Of a DNA stretch of 64,000 bases, positions 1 through 9,632 are shown one piece after another. This DNA comes from Blastocatellia bacterium (GTDB lineage: Bacteria > Acidobacteriota > Blastocatellia > HR10 > J050). Where the stretch lies: assembly GCA_026985075.1 (NCBI GenBank), contig JALSQX010000080.1:32501-96500 (forward strand), read 5' to 3'. The notes under the pieces were generated by a model. It worked only from the letters and a program-made list of their open reading frames with translations. It ran no database searches and was not told the origin of the DNA. The position numbers and the translations under genes were made by a program. The number at the start of each line of letters is the position of its first letter. The stretch's first letter is position 1.

Positions 1-726
1 TCCAGATGTGGCGGCATTGCCTCAGACGTGACCTCCTGTGGCCGCTTCTTGATGCGCTTGAGCTTGGCCTTCTTAAGATGAGCCGTACACAGCCAATGGC
101 GAGATGGGGCGATGGCCTACTGGTCACTGCTCTTCTCGTCGCTGACCCATTCCTGAATCCCATACCGCTATTCCAACTCCCGGATCAACGGCTTGGCCGC
201 CTCGGCATCGTCTTCCTCCAGCAACCGGACCTCCAGCCAGTGTCCCGTGCCCACATCCACCACCATCACCACGTCCTCACTGTGGGGATGGCTCGGGGTC
301 GCCAGTCGTTGGCCGGTGCCGTCAATGCCCGCCACCCACACCGACCGTCGTCCCCGCTGAGGCAATCGCTGCGTCGCCGTCCCTGCCGCTTGTCCATCGC
401 GGGAGACCGACGACCTCGGGCGCCCCCACACGGGTCACCACGGCGGCCGTCTCCTCATAACTGAGCCCAGCGCATACAGCCGCACATCGAGCCGCCGCAC
501 CCGCTGAGTCCACTGATAGGAGGACTTCATCCCCTCCGGTTGGCCGGTCCACGTCGTCCCACACCGCCCACATTCCATTCGCCCTCTCTTGACTCGCCTC
601 CACCCGCGTATCGACCATGGCCCGTTCCCGATGCTGATGCCCATGCCTGCTCGGGGCGCCATACCGGGGAGACCGCCGATCCCCCTGCGCCTGTTGGCTG
701 ACGATGGGAATAATATATCGACGCAT
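1..726 (-). pseudogene. Decayed insertion-sequence transposase
   Basis: Three minus-strand reading frames give consecutive pieces of one protein. A zinc-ribbon start (ECGRCGTTW, near 575) is followed by LSYEETAAVVTRVGA near 465-425. Then come VAGIDGTGQRLA and VVMVVDVGTGHWLEVRLLEEDD (around 330-200), with an in-frame TAG at 168-170. The same frame continues past the stop to a basic CTAHLKKAKLKRIKKRPQE segment near 50 and runs off the window edge. A zinc ribbon, an HTH-like stretch and a D-containing beta segment are typical of DDE transposases. I cannot name the IS family. At least two frameshifts and two stops mean it is dead. Confidence 0.55.
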
Positions 727-838
727 ATGAATTTCCCCCGGTTATGGATCCCCTGTAGATTTTCCCCTGGCCGGAGGTGGGCATCAGAAGGTCGGTCGGG
801 GCCACGCGTTCAGTAATCTCCCTGTGGAATGGTTATAG

Positions 839-972
839 CGGACGGTCAAGTATGAGGAGACCTCTCTGCAAGAGTATAAGGTAGGCAGCCTGGCAGAAGC
901 TGGATCGGTATTTTGTTCGACAATCACGAGCGGTTGCATCAGGCACTGAATGATCGTCCTCTGGACAGTTAG
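839..972 (+). pseudogene. IS3-like transposase C-terminal remnant
   Basis: The plus strand reads RTVKYEETSLQEYKVGSLAEA and, after a frameshift near 905, FDNHERLHQALNDRP before a TAG at 970. This matches the end of the integrase-core (rve) domain of IS3-family transposases, where the motif is usually YNHERPHQALGYRTP. Only about 45 residues remain and no inverted repeat is obvious. It is a fossil next to another transposase remnant. Confidence 0.6.
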
Positions 973-1137
973 GTTTTGGCGCTCGGACCAGGGTCCAAGT
1001 CACTTTGGTCACGCCCACCGAGTTCCACCCCAGATCAGCCCATTTTTTATCCCAACATCGGGATCCACTTTAGGGATGAGCAATGTCTATATGTCATCAT
1101 CCAAAAGTTCATGGCACTTGGAATGAGGATTCCTCTC

Positions 1138-1365
1138 TTAACACCACCGTTCGTAACATCCCACGACAATAGCAACCAAGAGTGCAGCCTTAATCCTTGG
1201 AGGGAGGGGTGAACCCATCACTCGGCTACCATAGACCCTTGTACACCACACGAAAGCTACGGGATTCCTACACTGAGCCAAGGCTGATCCTTGCACTCCG
1301 AAATGTGGCGTGACAGCCACACTGATCACAGCCGCCTTTAAGAATCGTCTTCTGGTAAACTTCAT
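1138..1365 (-). pseudogene. Tat-signal secreted protein, truncated
   Basis: It starts with a twin-arginine signal (MKFTRRRFLKAAVISVAVT... ending in ALAQ) behind a GGAGGAA ribosome-binding site, 21 bases after the stop of the upstream helical-protein gene. Only about 45 unrecognisable residues follow the likely cleavage point before the stop. Tat substrates are usually full folded redox enzymes, so this is probably the 5' stump of a larger gene. The start at 1365 (third AUG of the cluster) has the best ribosome-binding-site spacing. The alternative is a genuine small exported protein. Confidence 0.45.
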
Positions 1366-1386
1366 CATTTCCTCCACCCAAGCTGT

Positions 1387-1782
1387 TTACCGCCCATACC
1401 TTTGAAGAAAAGGCCGGAAAATGACCTCGGCCTCTGGATCTTCCCTTGTCCAGCTTTCTATGAGATCGAGACTTTGCTCCATAACACTTGACTCAATCTG
1501 GAGGTCGAGCACCTCTAATTGACTCCCGTACTCCTGCATCACATCTCTCACTTCTCGACAAACGCTATCCGTGTCCTGAGTCTGAAGAAACCGAGCACGA
1601 AGTTGCTCAAGTTGGTGGCGATAATTCTCGGTCATGCTTTCTAAGCGCTCAACGATGTTGGGATCGCCTGATTGCATAATCCCACCGTTTATTTCCTCGA
1701 TCATTTGATTTTTCAAAGCCTCAAGATTTGTGTCTAACTGGTTCAAGAGGTCCAGAATTGCCTCCTGCGTTTCCTGACTCAT
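1387..1782 (-). CDS. Hypothetical all-helical protein
   Basis: A 131-residue acidic protein with no recognised family. The sequence is a near-continuous amphipathic helix rich in Glu, Gln and Leu (LDLLNQLDTNLEALKNQMIEE; ENYRHQLEQLRARFLQ), which suggests a coiled coil, with no signal peptide or membrane segment. The start at 1782 is chosen because AGGGGG lies 7 bases upstream; the frame remains open to 1827. It is followed at once by the Tat-signal gene and probably shares its transcript. Base composition is visibly AT-richer than in genes beyond 2.6 kb, and the gene lies on the far side of the abrupt 16S junction at about 1840. Confidence 0.6.
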   Translation of the reverse strand: MSQETQEAILDLLNQLDTNLEALKNQMIEEINGGIMQSGDPNIVERLESMTENYRHQLEQLRARFLQTQDTDSVCREVRDVMQEYGSQLEVLDLQIESSVMEQSLDLIESWTREDPEAEVIFRPFLQRYGR

Positions 1783-1840
1783 AGTTTGCCCCCTAAGTGC
1801 AACTAAGAATTCATTGGACTCCGACAAAGCCGAGAAATTC

Positions 1841-2206
<366 letters not shown>

Positions 2207-2313
2207 CCTCGGAAAGTCGTCGGCTGAAACTCGCCAGACAAACTGGGCCACGCTCTATCTAGTTTTCAAACATCAGTGCGATGTCTGCGCTTACCTCCAA
2301 TAGGCAAAACGAT

Positions 2314-2348
2314 ATTATACCAACAAGGGAAAGAGGAAAGCATGTCAA
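2314..2348 (-). promoter_or_regulatory. Probable rrn promoter
   Basis: The minus strand has a perfect -35 TTGACA (2348-2343) and a perfect -10 TATAAT (2319-2314), the latter preceded by TTGG. The spacer is 23 bases, well above the usual 16-18. The start would be about 100 bases upstream of the mature 16S 5' end, a normal leader length. Either the -35 match is coincidental or rRNA transcription here uses an odd promoter geometry. Confidence 0.55.
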
Positions 2349-2650
2349 GGGGGCCTTCTTTGTGCTAGGGAGTCTCCTTCCGGACCGGATTCGGCGCGCT
2401 CGGTTTTTCGGATGAAAAGAGATGTAACGCCCGCTGGCAATGGGCGCCACATCATCTTCACCACTCGTGCGAGCGGAAGCTCCCGGGCGATGCCCTCACT
2501 GCCCCCGTCTCCGACTCACCCTCAGAGAGTTCCACCTCTCCTTTGACGCCTTCGACGAGGAGTGGTCGGTCACCACCCAATCTTCTCGCTTTTTCATAGC
2601 GTCATCGTGTACAATGGATGGGCCCGTGAGGTTCTGACTTCGACACGTGC
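2349..2650. other. Intergenic region between rrn and accA
   Basis: Divergent upstream region. Apart from the rrn promoter at its left edge I see only a weak accA -10 candidate, TACAAT at 2610-2615, without a convincing -35. No small gene or RNA structure was recognised. Confidence 0.4.
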
Positions 2651-3640
2651 ATGGAAGAGGAATTTGAACAACTGGACGGCGAACGTCGCCAGCTCGAGCA
2701 GAAGATCGCCGAGCTTCTTCCTGTGGCCTCAACGGAGGAAGCTCGAAGGGAACTCCAGCGGCTGCGGACTCGCCTGCAACGCCTGGAAGAGCGCATCCTG
2801 GCTCACATGCCGGCGATGGGCCGCGTCAAACTGGCGCGCCACCCCGATCGACCGTATACCCTCGATTTCATCGAACGCCTTTTCACGGATTTTTCCGAAA
2901 TTCACGGTGATCGCCGATTCGCCGATGATCCAGCCATGGTGTGTGGCATGGCGCGTTTTCACGGCGAACCGGTCGTCGTCATCGGTCAACAGAAGGGGCG
3001 TGATCTGAAAGAACGCCAGTATCGCAATTTCGGGATGGCCAAGCCCGAGGGATATCGCAAGGCGTTACGAGCGATGAAACTGGCCGAGAAATTCAATCGC
3101 CCCGTATTCACTCTGATCGACACCCCAGGCGCTTACCCGGGTATCGATGCCGAAGAACGCGGACAGGCTGAAGCGATCGCCTACAATCTGCGGGAAATGG
3201 CTCGACTCCGGACACCCATCATCGTCACCATCACCGGCGAAGGGGGCTCTGGCGGCGCTCTGGGGATCGGCGTCGGCGACATCATCAATATGTTGGAGAA
3301 TGCCATCTACTCGGTGATCTCGCCCGAAGGCTGCGCAGCCATTTTATGGAAGGATGCCGGGCAGGCTGATAAGGCCGCTGAGGGATTGAAGTTGACGGCG
3401 CAGGACTTGCTCTCCCTCGGTCTCATTGACCGCATTGTTCCCGAACCGCGAGGGGGTGCCCATCTCGACTACGATGAAGCCGCGCGGCTCCTGGACACTT
3501 ATCTTGTCGAAGCACTGGCTCGGGTTAGCGAGCTTCCCATCGATGAGCTTCTCCAGCGCCGCTATGAGAAGTTTCGACGCATGGGGGCCTTCCAGGAAGC
3601 CACCGAAGAAATACTGCGCCAACTCACCAACGCCGGGTGA
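2651..3640 (+). CDS. accA: Acetyl-CoA carboxylase carboxyltransferase subunit alpha
   Basis: AccA pairs with AccD to form the carboxyltransferase that moves a carboxyl group from biotin to acetyl-CoA, giving malonyl-CoA for fatty acid synthesis in the cytoplasm. The 329-residue product has the family's helical N-terminus (MEEEFEQLDGERRQLEQKI) and HGDRRFADDPAMVCG. It also carries GQQKGRD, FTLIDTPGAYPG and the oxyanion-hole stretch GEGGSGGALGIGVGD near residue 197, then VISPEGCA. Length and order are normal for full-length AccA. No strong Shine-Dalgarno precedes the ATG. Neither accD nor a biotin gene is adjacent. Confidence 0.96.
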   Translation: MEEEFEQLDGERRQLEQKIAELLPVASTEEARRELQRLRTRLQRLEERILAHMPAMGRVKLARHPDRPYTLDFIERLFTDFSEIHGDRRFADDPAMVCGMARFHGEPVVVIGQQKGRDLKERQYRNFGMAKPEGYRKALRAMKLAEKFNRPVFTLIDTPGAYPGIDAEERGQAEAIAYNLREMARLRTPIIVTITGEGGSGGALGIGVGDIINMLENAIYSVISPEGCAAILWKDAGQADKAAEGLKLTAQDLLSLGLIDRIVPEPRGGAHLDYDEAARLLDTYLVEALARVSELPIDELLQRRYEKFRRMGAFQEATEEILRQLTNAG

Positions 3641-4001
3641 TCCCCGCTTCCCCGCAACTCGAAACCTCGCGTCATCCATCGAATACGGGGTTGGCTGGAA
3701 TCGCGCCATCGGGCCGGCGCTCTCGCCGGGAGGAGACCTGATGTCGCCTCGTCCCGCCGATGCGGCGATGTACACTGCGCCTTCCGCATCCCCTGATGCT
3801 CCCCTCACGCCTTCGACGGAGGGACCTCCTCAGAGAGCACGGCTCATGAACCTCATGGCTCACAAATGATGAACATCCAGAGGGGAGTGACACACAAGGA
3901 TCGAGCCCCAATTTCACTTCCGGCCAGCGGCCCCGCATCTCAAAGTTTGGGGGCGATAAGAACGATCGAGCCACTGCTTCACCTCTCGCGGTTGCAGCCG
4001 T
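3641..4001. other. Intergenic region, no gene recognised
   Basis: About 360 bases between convergent accA and thiE. Short open frames here lack ribosome-binding sites and any family resemblance. No rho-independent terminator with a U-tract was seen. Confidence 0.4.
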
Positions 4002-4628
4002 TCATTCTTCGCCGAGGGCGAGACGGAACTCTCGCGCTCGCCGAGTAATATCCGGCGCCCGCAGGAGCCCAGAGATGACGGCAACGGCATCGGCACCCGC
4101 TCGAATGACTTCGGGAGCGGTCTCTAATGTGATACCCCCAATGGCCACCAGTGGTTTCGTCACTGCCTGCCGGACCTGCCGCACCAACTCTAATCCCACA
4201 GCCGGTTGGTGATCGGACTTCGTTGAGGTGGGAAAGACGGGACCGATGGCGATGTAATCGATCGGATAACGATCAGCCGCCCGAGCTTGCGACAAATTAT
4301 GAGTGGAGCATCCAATGATCCTTCGCGGGCCCAGTAAGGCGCGCGCTTTGTCCGGCGGCAGATCATCCTGCCCCACATGGACGCCATCAGCGGCCACGGC
4401 CAAGGCAATATCGACGCGATCGTTGATGATGAGGGTCACTCCCGACTGGCGAGCCACACGCATCGCCGCCTGTGCGTCCTCGTAGAACTGGCGTGGCGGC
4501 GCCGTCTTATCCCGCAACTGAATGAGGCGAACCCCCGCCGCCGCCAACCGGCGAACCTGCTCGGTGTGGGAGAGTCCGGTCAGCTCCCGATCCGTGATGG
4601 CGTAGAGTCGAGGAAAACGGCTCACCAT
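4002..4628 (-). CDS. thiE: Thiamine-phosphate synthase
   Basis: ThiE condenses HMP pyrophosphate with the thiazole phosphate to make thiamine monophosphate. The protein is a TIM barrel with family motifs LYAITDR at the start, LIQLRDK, LIINDRVDIA, ADGVHVGQDDLP, GCSTHN, YIAIGPVFPTSTK, VAIGGIT and GADAVAVISGL at the phosphate-binding end. The start at 4628 is preferred because its ATG follows the upstream stop as TGAGATG, which suggests coupling; an ATG at 4661 would overlap the upstream gene. About 208 residues is the usual length. No other thiamine genes and no TPP riboswitch are visible nearby. Confidence 0.93.
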   Translation of the reverse strand: MVSRFPRLYAITDRELTGLSHTEQVRRLAAAGVRLIQLRDKTAPPRQFYEDAQAAMRVARQSGVTLIINDRVDIALAVAADGVHVGQDDLPPDKARALLGPRRIIGCSTHNLSQARAADRYPIDYIAIGPVFPTSTKSDHQPAVGLELVRQVRQAVTKPLVAIGGITLETAPEVIRAGADAVAVISGLLRAPDITRRAREFRLALGEE

Positions 4629-4629
4629 C

Positions 4630-5214
4630 TCAAGCAAACAATCGCTGTTCATCAACGGCATCGATCAGCGTCTGGTCGGGGACAAATCGCACCTGACACT
4701 GTCCGCGTTGGACCCGCCGTCCCCCATCATAAGCCAAGTAATGACAGACGAGTCGGAAAGCATTCCAGCCAAAGAAAACGTTGGGTCCCGGCAGGACGGT
4801 CAGGGCCCCGGTCAATGGGAGCAGGAGAAAATTAATGATCATCCACCGCCCATGATAGCGAACCTGGCAGTTGATGAATCGGCGGAAGAACCGACGGACG
4901 CGCTTCTCCCCCAAAGGGGGCGGATAGACGATCTCGACGGCCTGGGCCTTACGCACTTCGATGAGCAATGTCTCGTGAGGATCGATCTTCGATTCCAGAT
5001 ACCTGATGAGGCGCTGCACGGGAAGCAGCAATCCCCCATGAGCTCGGTCAATGGCCCCCCGAGTAGCCTCATAGGCTGATTTCAGTCTCCTCAAAAACCG
5101 GTGCCGGGGCTCCAGATCGGGTACCGGGAGTGCCGTCGGCCCCGGAGAGGAGAGTGAAAAGAACAGGCGCCGGCCGCGAACGTCGACTCGAATCCGAATG
5201 CCATGTTGCTTCAT
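4630..5214 (-). CDS. Putative membrane protein, Mit_KHE1-like
   Basis: A 194-residue protein of uncertain role. The N-terminal half is soluble and basic. It is followed by SKIDPHETLLIEVRKA and a hydrophobic hairpin near residues 125-155 containing LLPLTGALTVLPGPNVFFGW, then a basic tail. The combination of a DPHE-type segment and a P-GPN-FF-W-A-R hairpin resembles the family annotated as mitochondrial K+/H+ exchange-related (Mit_KHE1). I recognise this only by motif, so any role in ion exchange is inference. It is translationally coupled to thiE, but I see no functional link to thiamine. Confidence 0.5.
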   Translation of the reverse strand: MKQHGIRIRVDVRGRRLFFSLSSPGPTALPVPDLEPRHRFLRRLKSAYEATRGAIDRAHGGLLLPVQRLIRYLESKIDPHETLLIEVRKAQAVEIVYPPPLGEKRVRRFFRRFINCQVRYHGRWMIINFLLLPLTGALTVLPGPNVFFGWNAFRLVCHYLAYDGGRRVQRGQCQVRFVPDQTLIDAVDEQRLFA

Positions 5215-5371
5215 GTCGCCCGTTTAGATGCACGTCGTGGGCAGATGGTGCACGATCCAGTGGGACTGCCCGTCGAGGCTCGACATCCCCGTCTCTGACG
5301 GATCCTCTCGCCGCCTTTCAATCTGAAGAGCATCCCCAGATCGGCGCCCGCCCAGCGGAGCGCTCCGGCGC

Positions 5372-7123
5372 TCAATCGCTGGCCGCCAGTTCCTCTTCCA
5401 GTAACTGCCTCTCATAGAGATCGGCGTAAATTCCCCTCCGGGCCAGCAACTCTTCGTGGGTCCCCCGCTCTACGATTTCCCCATCTTCCAGAACGACGAT
5501 TTGATCGGCGTCTTTGACCGTAGAAATGCGATGGGAAATGATGATCGAGGTGCGGTCACGCATGATATCGCGCAGATGATGGAGGATGCGCCCCTCAGTT
5601 TGCGTATCGACCGATGAGAGCGCATCATCCAGGATCAGGATCTCCGGTCGGCGGATCACGGCGCGAGCGATGGCTGTCCGCTGTTTTTGTCCTCCGGAGA
5701 GGGCGATGCCGCGCTCGCCCACCAGTGTATCGTAACCCTGCGGAAATTCGGCCAGATCCCCGTCAAGACCAGCAATGCGAGCGGCCCGCTCAACGTCCGA
5801 CATCAATGCGCCGCGCGCCCCGAAGGCGATGTTCTCCCGCACCGTCACACCGAAGAGAAATGGCTCTTGGGGGACGAGCCCAATGGAGGTGCGTAATCGC
5901 CGGAGTTTGATCTTGCGCACGTCGATGCCGTCAATGAACAACCGGCCTTCGGGTGGGTCGATCAGTCGCGGGATGAGATGTACGAGCGTCGTCTTACCGG
6001 CTCCCGTCCGACCAACAACGGCCACTGTCTCTCCAGGTGCGATGAAGAGATTAATATTTTTCAACACGGGCCGGCCATTGTAATGGAACGTTAAGTTGCG
6101 GAATTCGATTTGGCCTTCCAGCGGGAGATCAACAGCATCAGGGGCATCTCTGATGAGAGGCTCGCGTTCAAAGATGTGATGAATGCGCTTCATGCTGGCC
6201 ATCCCGCGTTGAATGAGGTTCACGACGAATCCCAGGGCGATCATCGGCCAGATCAACCGTCCCATATAAAGATTGAACTCCACAAATTGGCCAACGTTAA
6301 TCTCGCCATTGAGCGTGAGATATCCGCCATACCAGAGGACGATGACAAAACCCAGTCCAATGAGCGTATGGAGTGAGGGGTAGAACAGGCCGCTCAGTTT
6401 GATAAGCGATATATTGCGTCGTACATACTCTCGATTGAGTTGGCGAAACGTTCGCACTTCCGCCTCCTCCTGAGCGTAAGCGCGCACCACACGAACGCCG
6501 GCGAAGTTCTCCTGCGCTCGGGCGCTCAGCGTGGCGAAGAATTCCTGAATCTTCTCGAAGCGCTCATGAATGCGCTGACCGAAATACTTGGTTGCGACAG
6601 AGACCAATGGTAATGGAGCCAGCGCGAGAAGGGTCAACTTGCCGCTGACCATGATCATCAGCGGCAAGGCAAAGATGAAAATGGCCAATGTTTGCATGGC
6701 ATACATGAGCGCCGGGCCGGCCATCATGCGCACGGCATTGAGATCATTGGTGGCCCGAGCCATCAAATCGCCGGTGCGGTAATTCTGGTAAAAGTGTAGA
6801 TCGAGTCGGAGTAAATGGGCGAAGAGATCATTACGCAGTTCATACTCGATATCCCGCGACATGCCGACCAGAATCCACCGTTGGAGGTAAAGGAAAATGC
6901 CGTGAATGAGAGCAATCCCGACGACGAGCAGCGCATACGCCAGGAGCTTCTGACGGCTGAAATTCTCGATCAACCCGTTGATGGCATAGCGGACGGCAAT
7001 GGGAGCAGTGATGCCCACAGCATTTCCGATGAAGACGCAAAAGATACCGAGAATCACGGCTCGTCGATGCCGTCGATGATAACGAAGTAATCGCCGCAGC
7101 GCCGGATGAAGATTTACTCTCAT
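5372..7123 (-). CDS. ABC exporter, fused permease-ATPase (MsbA/MdlB type)
   Basis: A half-transporter expected to act as a dimer in the inner membrane, exporting a lipid, peptide or drug that the sequence does not identify. Six transmembrane helices occupy roughly residues 20-310. The ATPase follows with Walker A GRTGAGKT near 370, signature LSGGQKQR near 475, Walker B ILILDDALSSVD near 495 and the switch histidine in IIISHR. All catalytic residues are present and the length is normal. I favour the ATG at 7123 (MRVNLHPALRR); a TTG at 7153 in the same frame is possible, and neither has a clear ribosome-binding site. Confidence 0.93.
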   Translation of the reverse strand: MRVNLHPALRRLLRYHRRHRRAVILGIFCVFIGNAVGITAPIAVRYAINGLIENFSRQKLLAYALLVVGIALIHGIFLYLQRWILVGMSRDIEYELRNDLFAHLLRLDLHFYQNYRTGDLMARATNDLNAVRMMAGPALMYAMQTLAIFIFALPLMIMVSGKLTLLALAPLPLVSVATKYFGQRIHERFEKIQEFFATLSARAQENFAGVRVVRAYAQEEAEVRTFRQLNREYVRRNISLIKLSGLFYPSLHTLIGLGFVIVLWYGGYLTLNGEINVGQFVEFNLYMGRLIWPMIALGFVVNLIQRGMASMKRIHHIFEREPLIRDAPDAVDLPLEGQIEFRNLTFHYNGRPVLKNINLFIAPGETVAVVGRTGAGKTTLVHLIPRLIDPPEGRLFIDGIDVRKIKLRRLRTSIGLVPQEPFLFGVTVRENIAFGARGALMSDVERAARIAGLDGDLAEFPQGYDTLVGERGIALSGGQKQRTAIARAVIRRPEILILDDALSSVDTQTEGRILHHLRDIMRDRTSIIISHRISTVKDADQIVVLEDGEIVERGTHEELLARRGIYADLYERQLLEEELAASD

Positions 7124-7348
7124 GGCTCGATTGACAGGCTCAATGATGCTCAAGCGGCAATTTTACAAAACGTGAATTCATTTGGAAACGGCATCGAGCG
7201 CGTCGAGAGCGAATCACTCCCACTTGGAGCGAGGTGGAGTACGCGCCTGAGGGAACGCGAGCCCATGCGAAACGCCATCCGGGCTCCAGCCGGCGCGATA
7301 CTCGCCCCATCACCCACCGACCCAGAGAATCGCGTCTCGATAGCTCTC

Positions 7349-8896
7349 TTATCGGATCAGCGCCAGCCAATGAGCGAAGAGCTTCTTGACGAACGGGGTC
7401 AACCGCGTCCGGTTGTAAGCATCAGCCGCCTTTCGAATGGCTTCCGCCTGCGTCGGATAGGGATGAATGACCGAGGAGAGACTTCCCAAACCGATGCCTT
7501 TGACCATGGCCAGCGTAAGTTCATTGATCATCTCGCCAGCATGGCGAGCAACGATGATGGCGCCGAGGATCTTGTCGGTTCCCTTCTTCACCGTGATCTT
7601 GACGAATCCTTCTTCCTCCCCATCAGTTATGGCTCGATCCACTTCGCTCATGGGCATCATGAACGTGTCCACGGACAGCCCTCGTTGCCGAGCATCTTTC
7701 TCCGATAATCCCACATGAGCGATTTCCGGATCCGTATAGGTGCACCAGGGGATGGTCAAAGCGCTCAGTTTCTTCCGGCCCATGAAGAGGGCATTTTGAA
7801 TGACGATTCGCGCTGTGGCGTCAGCCGTATGGGTGAATTTGTAAGGGAGGCAAATATCGCCAGCGGCGTAGATGCGCGGGTTCGTGGTTTGAAGGCGATC
7901 ATTGACCAGGACACCTTTTCGTCGATCATACTTCACTCCCACCGCCTCCAGATTGAGTCCTTCGACGTTCGGCGCGCGACCAACGCCGATGAGAATCTCA
8001 TCGACTACGATGCGATCATGCTTGCCCTCGGTTTCCAGGTGCAATTCTTTCCCTCCACCAGTCAACGTGACCCGAGTGAGCCTGGTACGCAATCGAACAT
8101 CTACTCCCTCTCGCCGGAACACCTCGGTGAGCATATGTGCCGCATCGGGATCCTCGCGAATGAGCAGTTGGGAGGACATCTCGACCAAGGTGACTTCCGA
8201 ACCGAGTCGACAGAACGTCTGGGCCATCTCACAGCCGATGGGCCCACCGCCGATGACGGCCAACCGCCGAGGCCGCTCGGTTAATGAAAAGACGGTCTCA
8301 TTGGTCAAGTATCCCGCCTCGGCCAACCCAGGGATTTGTGGTTCGACAGCGCGCGCGCCGGTGGCAATGACGGCTTTCTTAAACCGCAGCCTTTTGCCGG
8401 CGACGTCAATGGTGTCTGCCCCGGAGAATCGACCCTCTCCTAAGAACACATCCACGCCCAGCTCCTGGAAGCGCGCCGCCGAATCATGATGACTGATGCG
8501 CGCGCGGATCCGCCGCATCCGCTCCATGACGGCCGAAAAGTCGACCTCCACTCCCCAGGAGACCCGCACTCCGAACTCATGAGCGCGGCGAACGTCGGCG
8601 ACGGCGCGCGACGAACGGATGATCGATTTTGAGGGAACGCAGCCCACGTTGAGGCAATCGCCTCCCATCAAATTCTTTTCAATGAGAGCGACCTTCGCCC
8701 CCAGGCTGGCCGCGGCAGCGGCCGTCACCAATCCGGCCGTCCCGGCGCCAATGACGACCAGGTTGTATCGCTTGGCGGGTTCTGGATTCACCCAATGGGG
8801 TGGATGTACGTTGGCCACGAGGCGGACATTATGTTCGTCCCGAGGTCGCACGTCGGGAATGTCACTGCTGACCGTTAGGGATTCCGTCTTCGTCAT
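7349..8896 (-). CDS. MerA-like pyridine nucleotide-disulfide oxidoreductase
   Basis: An FAD/NAD(P)H flavoenzyme of the mercuric reductase/dihydrolipoamide dehydrogenase superfamily. It has an FAD-binding GAGTAGL near residue 50, the redox disulfide in GGDCLNVGCVPSKS (Cys81, Cys86), NAD-binding GGGPIGCE, and a C-terminal dimerisation domain with TDPEIAHVG. It lacks the N-terminal HMA domain and the C-terminal vicinal cysteine pair of true mercuric reductase, so mercury reduction should not be assumed. The start ATG lies right after the TVP38 stop (TGACATG) with GGAGG upstream, so the pair is coupled, a common pairing in bacteria. It is the last gene of the putative arsenosugar operon. Confidence 0.9.
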   Translation of the reverse strand: MTKTESLTVSSDIPDVRPRDEHNVRLVANVHPPHWVNPEPAKRYNLVVIGAGTAGLVTAAAAASLGAKVALIEKNLMGGDCLNVGCVPSKSIIRSSRAVADVRRAHEFGVRVSWGVEVDFSAVMERMRRIRARISHHDSAARFQELGVDVFLGEGRFSGADTIDVAGKRLRFKKAVIATGARAVEPQIPGLAEAGYLTNETVFSLTERPRRLAVIGGGPIGCEMAQTFCRLGSEVTLVEMSSQLLIREDPDAAHMLTEVFRREGVDVRLRTRLTRVTLTGGGKELHLETEGKHDRIVVDEILIGVGRAPNVEGLNLEAVGVKYDRRKGVLVNDRLQTTNPRIYAAGDICLPYKFTHTADATARIVIQNALFMGRKKLSALTIPWCTYTDPEIAHVGLSEKDARQRGLSVDTFMMPMSEVDRAITDGEEEGFVKITVKKGTDKILGAIIVARHAGEMINELTLAMVKGIGLGSLSSVIHPYPTQAEAIRKAADAYNRTRLTPFVKKLFAHWLALIR

Positions 8897-8897
8897 G

Positions 8898-9632
8898 TCA
8901 AGCCTCCACACTGGTCTCCTTCTCTTTCAGTTTCGTTCGAGCGTATCTCACCAGCACCACCAGGATGACGCCAGCCCCGACCAATGCTCCAATCAGCGTC
9001 CAAGGTATCTCTCCCCGAGCTATGCCGCTGAATATGGCATCCGCTCCCACGACATAGAGCACCGTGCCCGGCAGCATGCAGAGCCAGGACCAGAACACAT
9101 ACGTCCAGAATCGGACGCGCGTGAGCCCAAAGCCATAATTCAACAGGTTGAAGGGGAACAGGGGAACTAACCGCGTCAAGGCCACGATGATCGCGCCATG
9201 TCGTTCGGTCAGTTCGTCCAGCCGGCGAAACTTTTCGTTGGTGGAAAGCCAACGGGCGACGGCATCGCGGGCAAAATACCGGGCGACGAGAAAGGCCAAA
9301 CTCGCCCCCAGCGTCGACCCGAAGCTGACGACGATCACGCCGAGCAGAGAGCCGAACAGAGCCCCGGCAGCAACGGTCAAGGCCGATCCCGGAAGGGCGG
9401 CCACCACAGCTACAGTATAGAGGAAGACGAAGACCACCGGCCCCCACGCGCCCAATGATTCGATCCATTGGCGCAGCTCGCCTAATCGCTCGCCCACGCC
9501 GAATATTTTGGCCAGAACGAATACAATGATGAGCACGGTGAGGAGGGCGAGTGGCCTCCACCACCCTCGCGTTCGGCCTGCCGGGTTGGCCTCTCCCGTT
9601 TGAGGCGACACCTGAGGTTGGGATTTCATCAC
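8898..9632 (-). CDS. TVP38/TMEM64 family membrane protein
   Basis: An integral membrane protein of the VTT (DedA-like/SNARE-associated) superfamily. It has a hydrophobic helix near 27-45 and the family core from about residue 65: GPVVFVFLYTVAVVAALPGS, GALFGSLLGVIVVSFGSTLGA and the re-entrant LVPLFPFNLLNYGFG. Relatives are proposed lipid scramblases or membrane-homeostasis transporters. The start is GTG at 9632 (or ATG at 9629), just past the stop of the DUF547 gene with AAGGAG upstream. It is sandwiched between a DUF547 lipoprotein and a MerA-like flavoenzyme, which suggests an envelope redox or metal-handling module. Confidence 0.88.
   Translation of the reverse strand: MMKSQPQVSPQTGEANPAGRTRGWWRPLALLTVLIIVFVLAKIFGVGERLGELRQWIESLGAWGPVVFVFLYTVAVVAALPGSALTVAAGALFGSLLGVIVVSFGSTLGASLAFLVARYFARDAVARWLSTNEKFRRLDELTERHGAIIVALTRLVPLFPFNLLNYGFGLTRVRFWTYVFWSWLCMLPGTVLYVVGADAIFSGIARGEIPWTLIGALVGAGVILVVLVRYARTKLKEKETSVEA

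Noticed and set aside
7349-8896. Calling the flavoenzyme a mercuric reductase
   Set aside because: It lacks the C-terminal vicinal cysteines and the HMA domain, and no merR, merT or merP gene is near.
8893-9564. 223-residue minus-strand frame over TVP38
   Set aside because: It lies in another frame of a clearly recognised TVP38 gene and has no family resemblance.
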